NCBI GenBank assembly: GCA_000803105.1
Contig: JTDA01000008.1
Location: 62,001 to 126,000 of the forward strand
DNA length: 64,000 bases
Reading direction: 5' to 3'
DNA from: Coprobacter secundus
GTDB taxonomy: Bacteria; Bacteroidota; Bacteroidia; Bacteroidales; Coprobacteraceae
Shown: in pieces, positions 26,885 through 36,218 of the stretch
Layout of the letters: each line of letters opens with the position of its first letter
Numbering within the stretch: position 1 is the first letter of the stretch
Program-made: the position numbers and the translations under genes
Notes under the pieces: generated by a model
Told to the model about the DNA's origin: nothing
The model's database searches: none
The model's input: only the letters and a program-made list of their open reading frames with translations

Positions 26885-28105
26885 TTATTTTTCGGCTGTC
26901 AATTTGGCAATTTGTACAACTACCTCTTTGGCTTTTTCCATTGATTGGATGGGGACAAATTCATATCGGCCATGGAAATTCAATCCTCCTGCAAAAATGT
27001 TAGGGCAGGGCAGACCTTTGAAAGAAAGTTGTGCACCGTCTGTGCCTCCGCGTACTGGCTTTACAATAGGGGTGACACCTACATCTTCCATCGCTTTAAA
27101 GGCTAAATCGACGATGTACATGACAGGCTCTACTTTCTCGCGCATATTATAGTATTGGTCTTTTATTTCGAGACTGGCACAATCAGGAAATTCTTTGTTT
27201 ATTTTTCGTGTCAGATGCTCGAATTCCTTTTTACGACGTTCAAATCGGTCGCGGTCATGGTCTCGTATGATGTAAGTGAGCACCGTTTTTTCTACAGTCC
27301 CTTCAAATGAGATCAGGTGATAAAATCCTTCGTAGCCTTCGGTATGTTCAGGTGTTTCCCATCGAGGTAACATAATTGCGTATTGGGTGGCAACCCGTAT
27401 AGAGTTGATCATTTTATGTTTGGCATATCCGGGATGTACATTTCTTCCTTTAAATGTGATACTTGCAACAGCGGCATTGAAATTCTCATACTCTAATTCT
27501 CCAATTTCGCCGCCGTCGAGAGTATAAGCCCACTGAGCTCCAAATTTTTTTACATCGAATTTGTGGGCTCCTTGACCGATTTCTTCATCAGGAGTGAACG
27601 CAACGCGTATTTTCCCGTGTTTGATTTCTGGGTGTTGTATCAGGTATTCCATTGCAGAGATGATTTCAGCTATACCGGCTTTGTCATCAGCACCCAATAG
27701 AGTTTTTCCGTTTGTGACAATCAGGTCTTGGCCGATATAATGCAATACTTCGGGAAAGTCTTCTGTCCTTAGTACAATGTTTTCCTCTTTACATAAAGTG
27801 ATATCTTTGCCGTCATAATTCTTTAGAATGCGAGGAGTAACATGCCGACCTGACATGTCAGGACTGGTGTCAAGATGAGCGATGAAACCTATGACCGGAA
27901 CTTCTTTATCTGTGTTCGAAGGCAGGGTTGCCATCAGGTATCCATTTTCGTCAAGCGAAACTTCGGTCATACCTATTGCTTTTAATTCTTTTTCCAGTTC
28001 ACGAGCAAAAATCATTTGTCCAGGAGTACTGGGAGTCATATTAGTAAGTTCATCCGATTGGGTATCGAAGCTAACGTAATGGAGAAAACGATCGGTTAAA
28101 TTCAT
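26885..28105 (-). CDS. pepT: Peptidase T (tripeptidase)
   Basis: A 406-residue M20-family metallopeptidase that removes the N-terminal residue from tripeptides in the cytosol. Metal and catalytic residues are visible in HLDTSPDMSG, LGADDKAGIAEI, FTPDEEIGQGAHKFD, YTLDGGEIGELEYENFNAA and the late LNFHGRYEFVP. Length matches PepT. The dimerisation domain is inserted in the middle. There is no signal peptide. It reads away from the DNA/RNA endonuclease gene, with a divergent spacer of about 108 bases. Confidence 0.96.
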   Translation of the reverse strand: MNLTDRFLHYVSFDTQSDELTNMTPSTPGQMIFARELEKELKAIGMTEVSLDENGYLMATLPSNTDKEVPVIGFIAHLDTSPDMSGRHVTPRILKNYDGKDITLCKEENIVLRTEDFPEVLHYIGQDLIVTNGKTLLGADDKAGIAEIISAMEYLIQHPEIKHGKIRVAFTPDEEIGQGAHKFDVKKFGAQWAYTLDGGEIGELEYENFNAAVASITFKGRNVHPGYAKHKMINSIRVATQYAIMLPRWETPEHTEGYEGFYHLISFEGTVEKTVLTYIIRDHDRDRFERRKKEFEHLTRKINKEFPDCASLEIKDQYYNMREKVEPVMYIVDLAFKAMEDVGVTPIVKPVRGGTDGAQLSFKGLPCPNIFAGGLNFHGRYEFVPIQSMEKAKEVVVQIAKLTAEK

Positions 28106-28174
28106 ATATGTGTTTTTATAAATTACAATTTCAAGGTTCGTAAATTTTGACAGACAAAGATAGAGATTTTTGTG

Positions 28175-28182
28175 TACATTTG
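28175..28182 (+). promoter_or_regulatory. Candidate -7 box for the endonuclease-mnmE unit
   Basis: TACATTTG matches the TAnnTTTG consensus exactly, 32 bases before the ATG at 28214. TTTTGACA lies upstream at 28145-28152 but at a longer spacing than usual. Confidence 0.5.
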
Positions 28183-28213
28183 CACAGCGTTTTATAAATA
28201 TCTATTTTCGATT

Positions 28214-29071
28214 ATGGTAAAAAAAAGGCGAAATAGGAAACCAAAAAGCCCGTCGTCGATGAAATATCTTACTATCGTAGCATGGGTCATATTTGTGCTT
28301 ATATTACTATATTGTTTTAGAGAACCTATAAAATCTTTTTTTTCAGTTTCTAAGGGTGTGGGGGGGAAATATAATATTGAATCTGCCGATTTAGAGATAC
28401 CTGGACCATTGAAAAACAGGCAAGAACAGCACATACGCCATACGGGCTATACAGTCTCATATAATGAACAGTGGAAAATACCTAATTGGGTGGCATATGA
28501 ATTGACACGAGATGAGCTGGGAGGTGATGTGAAGCGAACGAATAAGTTTATGGTTGACCCTATGACAGGAGGGGTGAGTGCTACGAATCCTGATTATTTG
28601 CATTCTGGATTTGATAAGGGACATATGGCTCCGGCAGGAGATATGAAATGGAGTGAGAAAGCAATGAAAGAATCGTTTTACTTCTCGAATATGTGTCCAC
28701 AACGACCGGGATTGAATAGGGGTGCGTGGAAAGTGCTTGAGGAAAAAATCAGGGATTGGGCAGTTCAAGACAGTGCTATATATATCGTGTGTGGCCCGTT
28801 GGTTAAGGCATCAGATTCGACCATAGGTAAGAATAAAGTAAAGGTGCCACACGGTTTTTTTAAAGTTGTTTTGTCTCCTTATACCAGTACTCCTAAGGGT
28901 ATTGCATTTATATTTGAGAATAAAAATGAGGATAAAAAACTAACTTCTTACGTTGTTTCAATTGATAGTGTGGAATCTCTTACAGGAATGGATTTTTTCC
29001 CAACTTTGCCGGATGAATTGGAAGATAACATTGAGTCGACGGTACAAATATCGGATTGGAATTTTAAGTGA
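28214..29071 (+). CDS. DNA/RNA non-specific endonuclease (NucA/EndoG-like), membrane-anchored
   Basis: A 285-residue beta-beta-alpha-metal nuclease. After a basic N-terminus and one membrane helix (YLTIVAWVIFVLILLYCF) the catalytic domain begins at ~70. The signature SGFDKGHMAPAGDMKW is the DRGH motif with the general-base His, and NMCPQRPGLNRGAW carries the metal-binding Asn. Members cut both DNA and RNA; with this anchor the domain would face the periplasm. I chose MVKKRR as the start because the 14 in-frame residues upstream fall on the promoter. It lies 10 bases before mnmE and is probably co-transcribed with it. Confidence 0.9.
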   Translation: MVKKRRNRKPKSPSSMKYLTIVAWVIFVLILLYCFREPIKSFFSVSKGVGGKYNIESADLEIPGPLKNRQEQHIRHTGYTVSYNEQWKIPNWVAYELTRDELGGDVKRTNKFMVDPMTGGVSATNPDYLHSGFDKGHMAPAGDMKWSEKAMKESFYFSNMCPQRPGLNRGAWKVLEEKIRDWAVQDSAIYIVCGPLVKASDSTIGKNKVKVPHGFFKVVLSPYTSTPKGIAFIFENKNEDKKLTSYVVSIDSVESLTGMDFFPTLPDELEDNIESTVQISDWNFK

Positions 29072-29081
29072 ATATTAGTAT

Positions 29082-30485
29082 ATGATGATAACGAATGATA
29101 CGATATGTGCAGTATCCACAGCTCCCGGAGTTGGCGGAATTGCCGTGATACGAGTGAGTGGGAAAGAGGCGATACCCATAACAAATGACATTTTTGTAGG
29201 GATAAAAAAGAATATGTCTCTTTTTTCACAGAAAGCTTATACCTTGGCTTATGGAAGTATATTGGATGAAGAGAATCGACTTATAGATGAGGTTATAGTC
29301 GCTCTTTTCCGTGCACCGCATTCCTTTACCGGAGAAGATGTTGTTGAGATATCGTGTCATGGTTCTTTATATATACAACAACAAATTATTGCTTTGCTTA
29401 TTCGTAAAGGATGCCGGTCTGCTCTTCCGGGAGAATTTACACAACGGGCGTTTGCAAATGGGAAAATGGATCTTTCGCAGGCGGAGGCTGTTGCTGATTT
29501 GATAGCTTCAACATCGGCTGCGACCCATCGTCTGGCTATGAACCAGATGCGAGGAGGATTCAGCCGTGAATTGACCCTTTTGAGAACCCGATTGCTCAAT
29601 TTTGTATCTCTCGTGGAGCTTGAGCTTGATTTTAGTGAGGAAGAGGTAGAATTTGCCAATCGGGAGCAGTTGAAAGATTTGTCGACACAGATAGAGCAGG
29701 AGATACGCCGTTTGTCTGAGTCATTTAGAGTAGGAAATGCCATAAAAAATGGAATCCCTACAGCAATAATAGGTGAAACTAATGCAGGAAAATCGACCTT
29801 GCTTAACCGATTTTTGCATGAAGACCGGGCATTAGTGTCTGATATTCATGGAACTACCCGGGATGTTATAGAAGATACGATAAATCTTCAGGGCATCACT
29901 TTCCGGTTTATCGATACCGCAGGAATCCGGGATACCCAGGACAAGATAGAAAGTATGGGTATAGAGCGTACATTCAGGAAACTTGAACAGGCATCTATTG
30001 TGTTATGGGTGATAGATGTAACACAGGAGATAGGAAAAATCAAAAGATTAAGTGAGCGTATATTACCGTTGTGTGAAAAGAAAAAGCTGGTTTTAGTCTT
30101 TAACAAAATCGATAATATAAGCGGTTCTGTAGAAGAAGAAAAAGAACGGTTTGCTCTGACTCTGCCTGGGGTGGAATATATTTTTATTTCAGCAAAAGAA
30201 AACAAATGTATTGTCCAGCTTGAAGAACTGTTGGTACGTGCTGCTCAATTACCGGAAACCGGGGAGAATGATATAATTGTCACCAATGCGCGTCATTATG
30301 AAGCGCTTACTCGTGCCCTTTCTGCGATAGAAAGAGTGCGGCATGGTCTTGATACTGATATTTCCGGGGATTTTCTTTCGCAGGACATACGTGAATGTAT
30401 GCACTATCTGGGCGAAATTACCGGACAAATTTCTACAGATGACATTCTCGGTAATATTTTTAGTAAATTTTGCATCGGCAAATGA
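29082..30485 (+). CDS. mnmE: tRNA uridine-5-carboxymethylaminomethyl modification GTPase MnmE
   Basis: A 467-residue GTPase that works with MnmG to modify U34 in tRNAs. The N-terminal tetrahydrofolate-binding domain includes ICAVSTAPGVGGIAVIRVSG and HSFTGEDVVEISCHGS. The G domain within the helical region has the P-loop GETNAGKSTLLN, GTTRDVIEDT, DTAGIRDTQD and NKID. The C-terminus is the conserved FCIGK, whose Cys is required in known MnmE proteins. The gene is intact, although its last codons coincide with the proposed attachment site of the accessory island that begins at its stop codon. The ATG next to the first one is an equally possible start. Confidence 0.97.
   Translation: MMITNDTICAVSTAPGVGGIAVIRVSGKEAIPITNDIFVGIKKNMSLFSQKAYTLAYGSILDEENRLIDEVIVALFRAPHSFTGEDVVEISCHGSLYIQQQIIALLIRKGCRSALPGEFTQRAFANGKMDLSQAEAVADLIASTSAATHRLAMNQMRGGFSRELTLLRTRLLNFVSLVELELDFSEEEVEFANREQLKDLSTQIEQEIRRLSESFRVGNAIKNGIPTAIIGETNAGKSTLLNRFLHEDRALVSDIHGTTRDVIEDTINLQGITFRFIDTAGIRDTQDKIESMGIERTFRKLEQASIVLWVIDVTQEIGKIKRLSERILPLCEKKKLVLVFNKIDNISGSVEEEKERFALTLPGVEYIFISAKENKCIVQLEELLVRAAQLPETGENDIIVTNARHYEALTRALSAIERVRHGLDTDISGDFLSQDIRECMHYLGEITGQISTDDILGNIFSKFCIGK
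30471..30485. other. Candidate attachment site (left) at the 3' end of mnmE
   Basis: TGCATCGGCAAATGA encodes Cys-Ile-Gly-Lys-stop. The first 11 bases recur exactly at 55245-55255 in TGCATCGGCAAGTAA, which reads as the same four residues and a stop. Integrative elements such as SGI1 are known to use the mnmE (trmE) 3' end. A tyrosine recombinase lies 1.3 kb to the right. Assignment as attL is inference from the repeat. Confidence 0.65.
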
Positions 30486-30527
30486 TATATCGCAATTAAC
30501 CGCAACGAATTAGAACCAACTATAATG

Positions 30528-30555
30528 AAGTCGCTGAATTTCAGCGACTTTTTTT
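30528..30555 (+). terminator. Terminator 47 bases inside element A
   Basis: AAGTCGCTGA and TCAGCGACTT form a perfect 10-base stem with a 3-base loop, followed by TTTTT. It ends the mnmE transcript. A terminator lies at the same distance from the att-like core in element B. The following 200 bases hold short TTTCTACCG repeats and no gene. Confidence 0.85.
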
Positions 30556-30758
30556 ATTTACCCAAAATCCAGTTCATAGCGATTGGATAGTGTTGTTCAC
30601 CATATTTTTCTACCGTATTTCTACCGCGAAACAAATTGGGGTTTGTCCCCAATGTCACACTGAGGTAGTCAACAACATGTGTTGACAATGGTTTACATAG
30701 GTAGACAAAAAGCGAAATTAAAACTATATGGTTTCACTAAAAATATGGAGAAAACAAC

Positions 30759-31637
30759 ATGGAAGTAAAAAGAATTTGCCAATGGTGTGGTAAGCCATTC
30801 ATTGCGAAGAAAACTACCACTAATTATTGTAGCCACCAATGTGCCAGTCAAGGCTACAAACATCGTATGAGAGAACGAAGACTCGAACTTCGTGAGTTAC
30901 AGGATTTGATAGAAGTCAAAAGTAAACTTGACCATCAAGACTACTTTACTTTTGCACAAGCCGCACAGTTGATGGGCGTTTCTCGCCAATACATTTACAA
31001 ACTCGTCAAAGAGGATAAGTTGAGAGCTTCAAGAATCAGTGCAAGGATGTCAATCATTCGCAGAGCCGATATTGAACTGATGCTCAAAACCCGCCCCTAT
31101 GAACGAAGAAGAGTAAAAGATGATCTTGATATAACTGAGTACTACACTGCCGAGCAAATTTCCGAAAAGTACAAAGTATCGCAAAAATGGATTTGGGCAT
31201 ATACAAGAGAGAACAATATCCCCAAAATCCGTATCCGCCAGTTCAACTATTACAGCAAAAAGCACATTGATGCTGCTTTTGCCAAATACAAGACAGATAA
31301 TGATCTGACTGAATGGTACACTCCCGAAGAGATAGAACAAAAGTATGGGATGAGTCGGGTTGCCATCCGCTCCCATGTCTATCGCAACAACATCCCGTCT
31401 AAGAAAGAACACGGTCAGATATTCTACTCGAAGCTACATTTTGACCTATCCAAGCAGACTGCCGAAGATAATGCTTCGGAATACTATACCGTGCAAGAAG
31501 CCATGAAGAGATACAATCTCACACGGGATTCTGTCTATGGCATTCTGCAGTTCCACGAAATCAAACGTGAGAAGAAAGGGCGTTTCGTCAGGTTCCTGAA
31601 AGTGGAATTTGATCATGTAATGGGCGTCAGAAAATAA
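30759..31637 (+). CDS. Zinc-binding protein with four tandem helix-turn-helix modules (recombinase partner, element A)
   Basis: A 292-residue DNA-binding protein. Residues 6-27 hold CQWCGKPF...NYCSHQC, a C-x2-C...C-x3-C zinc ribbon. Four related modules of about 45-50 residues follow, each opening with a Y/F-T-x-x-E/Q-type cap and a MerR/excisionase-like helix-turn-helix: FTFAQAAQLMGVSRQYIYKL, YYTAEQISEKYKVSQKWIWA, WYTPEEIEQKYGMSRVAIRS and YYTVQEAMKRYNLTRDSVYG. Each ends with a basic hairpin and a YSKKHID-like strand. A paralogue with the same layout precedes the recombinase of element B. Position just upstream of the integrase suggests a recombination directionality factor or integrase regulator. 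That function is inferred. Confidence 0.8.
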   Translation: MEVKRICQWCGKPFIAKKTTTNYCSHQCASQGYKHRMRERRLELRELQDLIEVKSKLDHQDYFTFAQAAQLMGVSRQYIYKLVKEDKLRASRISARMSIIRRADIELMLKTRPYERRRVKDDLDITEYYTAEQISEKYKVSQKWIWAYTRENNIPKIRIRQFNYYSKKHIDAAFAKYKTDNDLTEWYTPEEIEQKYGMSRVAIRSHVYRNNIPSKKEHGQIFYSKLHFDLSKQTAEDNASEYYTVQEAMKRYNLTRDSVYGILQFHEIKREKKGRFVRFLKVEFDHVMGVRK

Positions 31638-31752
31638 GCCTAAGTCTGAATTTAGGCAGACCAGAAAATGATTCTAAAAATGAGCATTGTCTGCGTCAAG
31701 TCATTACGGACATTTGCAGCAAATCAAGTATAAACTAATAATAATTGTAACC

Positions 31753-32865
31753 ATGTTAGAATGTAAAACAGTAACATTGAGAACACGTCCTTTGAAAAAC
31801 GGGATGCTTTCTTACTATCTGGATTATTATCCAGGCTATCGTGACCAGGAAACAATGAAGACCATCCGCCACGAAGGATTGAACATTTATATTTATGCCA
31901 ATCCCAAGAATGAGCATGAACGTAACTTCAATGCCACTATGTCGGAAAAGGCAGAAGCCATCCGATGCAGACGCTTTGAATCTATCGTAAATGACAGGTA
32001 TGATTTCTTTGACAGGCACAAACTCAAAGCGGATTTTCTGGAATACTACCGCAGGCAACTTCGTAAGCATGACCAAAAGTGGGAATTTGTATACCACCAT
32101 TTCTACAACTTCGTTCATGGCAAATGTACTTTTGAAGAAATTGATATTGACCTTTGTAATAAGTTTCGTGAGTATCTGCTAAATGCCAAGCAACTCAGGC
32201 GTGACGGTCACATTTCAAAGAACTCTGCTTCCGGCTATTGGTCAACATTCAGGGGACTTTTGAAAATCCTTTATCGCAATCGGCTAATCAAAACCAATAT
32301 CAATGACTTTTTGGATAAAATCGAAACAGAAGATACTCCAAAAGATTATCTAAGTGTGGAAGAATTATACAAATTGGCAGAAACACCTTGCAAAAAGCCA
32401 ATTCTGAAAACAGCGGCATTGTTCTCATGTCTGACCAGTCTTAGAATCAGCGACATACTATCGTTGCAATGGCATGAAATCATTGACTTTGCAGCTGGAG
32501 GAAAATGTGTCCATACAATTACCCAAAAGACCAAAACAGAGGACATCATTCCAATCAGTGACGAAGCCCTGCAATTAATCGGCTATTCTCCGGAAAAAAC
32601 CGGATTAGTATTTAAAGGATTGAAACGAAGTTGGACACAGCAACCCATGAAAGAGTGGATTCGCGAAGCCGGTATTACCAAGAATATCACTTTCCACTCC
32701 TACCGAAGAACATACGCAACACTTCAAGGAGCAGCCGGCACAGACATACGTACCATTCAAAGTAACATGGCACATAAAAGTATTACCACGACACAACGGT
32801 ACATGAAAGTTGTGGACAGCAACAAGCGTGAAGCCAGCAACAGAATCTCTTTAATCCGCAAGTAA
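31753..32865 (+). CDS. Tyrosine recombinase (integrase), element A
   Basis: A 370-residue phage-integrase-family recombinase starting at MLECKTVTLRTRPLKNG; upstream in-frame codons are unlike the family. An arm-binding N-terminus is followed by a SAM-like core-binding domain at ~105-200 (FLEYYRRQLRKHDQKWEFVYHHF) and the catalytic domain. Catalytic residues are all present: Arg in TSLRISDIL, Lys region in TQKTKTED, H-x-x-R in HSYRRTYATLQ, His in SNMAHKSI, and the Tyr nucleophile in TTTQRYMKVVD. It should insert and excise element A at the mnmE 3' end. It is 116 bases downstream of the four-HTH gene. Confidence 0.93.
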   Translation: MLECKTVTLRTRPLKNGMLSYYLDYYPGYRDQETMKTIRHEGLNIYIYANPKNEHERNFNATMSEKAEAIRCRRFESIVNDRYDFFDRHKLKADFLEYYRRQLRKHDQKWEFVYHHFYNFVHGKCTFEEIDIDLCNKFREYLLNAKQLRRDGHISKNSASGYWSTFRGLLKILYRNRLIKTNINDFLDKIETEDTPKDYLSVEELYKLAETPCKKPILKTAALFSCLTSLRISDILSLQWHEIIDFAAGGKCVHTITQKTKTEDIIPISDEALQLIGYSPEKTGLVFKGLKRSWTQQPMKEWIREAGITKNITFHSYRRTYATLQGAAGTDIRTIQSNMAHKSITTTQRYMKVVDSNKREASNRISLIRK

Positions 32866-33000
32866 GAATTAAAGTCCAAATAATCCCGTCTTTATCGCTC
32901 AGAGTATGATATTTTGCATCAAATCATATTCTGAGCATATTTTTTCTTAAATTCTAAACGATTATCCATCGCAAACTGCAACTATTTGGAAATCTGCATA

Positions 33001-33008
33001 TACATTTG
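33001..33008 (+). promoter_or_regulatory. Candidate -7 box for the membrane-anchored hypothetical gene
   Basis: TACATTTG, a perfect TAnnTTTG match, 31 bases before the ATG at 33040. TTTG lies 11 bases further upstream, closer than a normal -33 element. Confidence 0.45.
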
Positions 33009-33039
33009 TCTTATTGTAAAACTCAAATAGTATCAGTTT

Positions 33040-33861
33040 ATGACGAATAGTATTAAAATCTCTCCTCAAAGAACCAGTTTCATACTTTCAGCAAGTGTCA
33101 TTCTTTACTGGGCAACAGACTCCTATTTATATCTCAATTGCCATATCAACCTGATGGAATATTCCACTCCAGTTATTCTATATATTACGGCAATGATACT
33201 CGCCTGTGGAGTACTTAAGCATTTCTTCTTCCGATTCATTACAAAGAATGAATTGAGTTTGTCTTTTGGCAAGCAAGTAAAACCTCTTCCTGTTGAACTA
33301 ACTGAACAAATTAAGGAGATTGAACCAGAGTGTCCAAACGCCAAGGACATAAATCCGGTAAATTTAGTTGCAGAAAGTGTTGTAAAACAAGATTATATGG
33401 ATAATTATGAAGTACGTGTGGCTGAGATTGAACGTAAAAAAGCCGAAAGGCAGGCAGACATTAAGCGTGTCATTCATGAATATACCACATTTGTAATGAC
33501 TGAATTTCTCTCAAAAGAAAATCTTGAAATTCTGCATGAAAATATAGAGTATTTCGCGCACGGACGACCTGATTTATATAAGCCAATCCGTTCAGTATTG
33601 GATAATCTACTCCGTTCTATCGACCTGATGCATTTCGTGTGGAATATCGGAGAGAGATTGAGTATTTCTCTTATAGACAGAGCTACATTCATACATACTA
33701 TATTTCCACATGAACTAAAAGATGCTTCGATTAAATATCTGTCTAAAAATCTCCGGACATGCGGAGTTTGCAAAATAGCACTTGATATTCCTAAAACCGG
33801 AGATTATCACTTCAAATGTATGAAGAACGACTCTGAATCGGACTTAGATTCAACCAATTAG
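33040..33861 (+). CDS. Hypothetical membrane-anchored protein of the integrative element
   Basis: I do not recognise this 273-residue protein. The N-terminus has two membrane helices (TSFILSASVILYWATDSYLYL and TPVILYITAMILACGVLKHFFF) with a short loop, so most of the protein is cytoplasmic. The body is helical and charged (VRVAEIERKKAERQADIKRVI) and the C-terminus has a C-x2-C (CGVCKIALD) followed by a further Cys, a possible small metal site. Similar genes are common between integrase and RepA-like genes of Bacteroides mobilisable elements (recollection, not checked). It stands alone, after its own promoter-like -7 box. Confidence 0.6.
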   Translation: MTNSIKISPQRTSFILSASVILYWATDSYLYLNCHINLMEYSTPVILYITAMILACGVLKHFFFRFITKNELSLSFGKQVKPLPVELTEQIKEIEPECPNAKDINPVNLVAESVVKQDYMDNYEVRVAEIERKKAERQADIKRVIHEYTTFVMTEFLSKENLEILHENIEYFAHGRPDLYKPIRSVLDNLLRSIDLMHFVWNIGERLSISLIDRATFIHTIFPHELKDASIKYLSKNLRTCGVCKIALDIPKTGDYHFKCMKNDSESDLDSTN

Positions 33862-33961
33862 GGTTATTCAACGCAGACCGAAATATTATTGCTTTCTGAG
33901 GTTTGTCAGCGTTACATCATTGTGTTGGTTTGCAGCATGTTAAACAAAACAATGTTATATC

Positions 33962-34339
33962 ATGCAAAGGAATAAACTAACATTCAATGACCTACCGGAA
34001 GTGGTAGGCGAACTCTGCGAGAGAATCTCAAGTATGGAAAATCTGCTGACAGAAAAACTTCATCAGCAGCATAACGAGGTAAAAAAGGATACCCATGTTC
34101 CAATGACCGTTGATGAAGTCTGCGAGTATCTGGGTATCTCAAAATCATCCTTTTATTACAAAGCCAAACATGGAGGTATTCCAATCATTAAACAAGGCAA
34201 GCACCTGTTTGTCTATCGTGATGAATTGGACAAATGGTTAGAAAGCGGAAGAAAAGGAGACACACCTATAAGCATAGAGAAAGAACACGCCCGAATGCTT
34301 GCAGCTACACGTCGCAAAGCCAATCCTAAAAACTGGTGA
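33962..34339 (+). CDS. Excisionase-like helix-turn-helix protein
   Basis: A 125-residue DNA-binding protein. An N-terminal amphipathic helix (LPEVVGELCERISSMENLLTEKLHQQ) probably mediates oligomerisation. From ~46 a MerR/Xis-type winged helix follows: MTVDEVCEYLGISKSSFYYKAKHGGIPIIKQGKHLFVYRDELDKWL, with the wing and the typical RDELDKWL helix. The tail is basic. In Bacteroides mobilisable elements such genes sit immediately before a RepA-like ATPase, as here, with two bases between. It may control excision or replication. Confidence 0.82.
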   Translation: MQRNKLTFNDLPEVVGELCERISSMENLLTEKLHQQHNEVKKDTHVPMTVDEVCEYLGISKSSFYYKAKHGGIPIIKQGKHLFVYRDELDKWLESGRKGDTPISIEKEHARMLAATRRKANPKNW

Positions 34340-34341
34340 GT

Positions 34342-35415
34342 ATGGAAACGATAGCACCCAATCAAGATCTTACTCAGGTCGCCACAAAATGGCAAGATAC
34401 CATGCTCAGTTTGGAAAAGGTGTACGAACAAGAGCCGGAAGTTCTGAAAATAGGCGGAGTGGCTATCGGAACATTGGGAAATTTCAGTGCATCCATTGGC
34501 AAGGCAAAAAGTAAAAAGACTTTTAATGTGTCGGCAATGGTGGCAGCTGCTTTGTCCGGAAAGGAAGTTCTTAACTACACAACAGATTTTCCCGATAGAA
34601 AGAACCGCATCCTTTATATTGACACCGAACAGAGTCAAAACCACTGCATGATTGTAATGCATCGTATCATGAAACTGGCGAAGTTGCCGACCAATGAGGA
34701 TTGCGACCGTTTCTATTTTCTCTCTCTACGCAAGTTCAACCCCAAGGAGCGTTTGGCTATCATAGATGATGCAATCAGTCAGATTGAGGGTCTCGGTTTC
34801 GTGGTGATTGACGGAATCCGTGACTTGGTTTATGACATTAATTCTCCGAGCGAAGCCACGTGCGTAATATCAAAACTTATGCAATGGACTGACGAATACC
34901 AGATTCATCTTCACACCATTCTTCATCAGAACAAAAGTGATGAAAATGCACGAGGGCACATTGGCACGGAAATCAACAACAAAGCGGAAACGATCATTCA
35001 AATCGATAAAGACAAAGACGACAGCAACATCAGCAAAGTGGAAAGTGTGCATACTCGTTCAAAGGACTTCCTGCCATTCGCCTTCTGCATCAATGCCCAA
35101 TCACTTCCCGAACTTCTGTCAGACTATGTGCCGACAAAGAAGAGCGCAGGTCGTCCCAAGCAGGAATCGTTCTCCCCTTATAGGGATATCCACGAAGCCA
35201 TCCATCGCAAGGCTCTCGAATTGGCTTTTGACGGAAAAGAGACGATTTCGGGATATAAGGCTTTGGAAGAAGAACTGACCACTGCCTACGAACTAGCAGG
35301 AACGAAATTTAATCACAACAAGATTGTGGAGATAATTAAGTTTCTCACGAACAAACGGATGGTGGTTCAGGAAAGCCGTGGCATTTATCGGTTCATGCCG
35401 GATTACCACTATTGA
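34342..35415 (+). CDS. RepA-like hexameric ATPase of mobilisable elements
   Basis: A 357-residue RecA-fold protein with an N-terminal AAA/RepA core. It shows a P-loop-like SIGKAKSKKTFN (residues ~51-62), ILYIDTEQS (Walker B-like Asp, 95-103), GLGFVVIDGIRDLVYD (second hydrophobic strand with Asp) and HTILHQNKSDENARGHIGTEINNKAET with conserved sensor residues. A C-terminal winged helix (FNHNKIVEIIKFLTNKRMVVQESRGIYRF) may bind DNA. The P-loop lacks the usual GxxGxGKS spelling but ends in KKT. Relatives act as replicative helicases in excised elements. An in-frame GTG six bases earlier is less likely than the ATG chosen. Confidence 0.8.
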   Translation: METIAPNQDLTQVATKWQDTMLSLEKVYEQEPEVLKIGGVAIGTLGNFSASIGKAKSKKTFNVSAMVAAALSGKEVLNYTTDFPDRKNRILYIDTEQSQNHCMIVMHRIMKLAKLPTNEDCDRFYFLSLRKFNPKERLAIIDDAISQIEGLGFVVIDGIRDLVYDINSPSEATCVISKLMQWTDEYQIHLHTILHQNKSDENARGHIGTEINNKAETIIQIDKDKDDSNISKVESVHTRSKDFLPFAFCINAQSLPELLSDYVPTKKSAGRPKQESFSPYRDIHEAIHRKALELAFDGKETISGYKALEEELTTAYELAGTKFNHNKIVEIIKFLTNKRMVVQESRGIYRFMPDYHY

Positions 35416-35473
35416 CTCTCCACTTGACTTTATTCTAAAAGCGTGTATTGTGATGTATGTTAAAGTTTAAGCG

Positions 35474-35519
35474 CAACGACTGGTTTCATGATAATTCTCG
35501 AAACTGGTCGTTGCCATTT
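35474..35519 (+). terminator. Terminator after the RepA-like gene
   Basis: CAACGACTGGTTTC (35474) pairs with GAAACTGGTCGTTG (ending 35513), 12 of 14 positions complementary, then CCATTTT. It ends the integrase-side transcript. Confidence 0.6.
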
Positions 35520-36021
35520 TATTTACCAACGCCCTTGTGGATAATTCCTTTGGAATAGGTTATGGCAATCAGTATGGAAAGAGTGTTCCTCTTCTGCCAT
35601 TTATAGATTTTGCCGCCTGTACAATTAAGGTTATGACAAAACAGCAATCTTTGTATTGGTATATAAAATGACACTTTACTTTGTCAATAATTTCTGTTTT
35701 CGCTGTTTTTCAATATGAGCCTCTGTTATATTTCGGCAAACCTGCTGGAACAATTCATATTCGAGTACCGGCAAAACGATATGCCAAATGCCAAACTAAT
35801 TTCAGCCTTTTGCTCACTTTCTCTGTTGGCTAAATGTTCTGATACAATTTAGAAGTTCTGAATTGGCACTACTGTAACACCAAATGTGACATTAATGCCA
35901 TTTAAGTTGCCATATAAATACACATTTATACGAAAATTGTTCTCTCTAAATCGTCTTTGACAGTCAATCAAAGCCATAAATATCAAACATTTTACTTCAA
36001 AGCACATCTTTTTTAAGCCAC

Positions 36022-36103
36022 GGGCTTGCCCGTTGTACAGACATTATCTTGTATGGGGAGCCTAATACCCCAAGCGACCAATCGGCCGTTTGAGAATGCC
36101 AAT
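36022..36103. repeat. Direct repeat copy 1
   Basis: Aligns without gaps to copy 2 at an exact 197-base offset. Exact blocks are GGGCTTGCCC (36022), AATACCCCAAGCGA (36064) and TGCCAAT (36097); 56 of 82 positions match in all. The block order suggests conserved protein-binding or RNA-pairing sites with a variable middle. Confidence 0.6.
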
Positions 36104-36218
36104 TTTCCAGCAAGCTGATTGGATGAAAAATAGCGTTATTTAAGCACTTTTTCTTTTCGCCAGCCTCTTCCTCGTCTTTCTCGACAAAAAGCGAAATTTG
36201 CACACTTAATTGCGCCCT

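Noticed and set aside
30486..30760. tRNA gene as the integration site
   Set aside because: No cloverleaf-forming sequence near either boundary; the duplicated bases are coding mnmE sequence.
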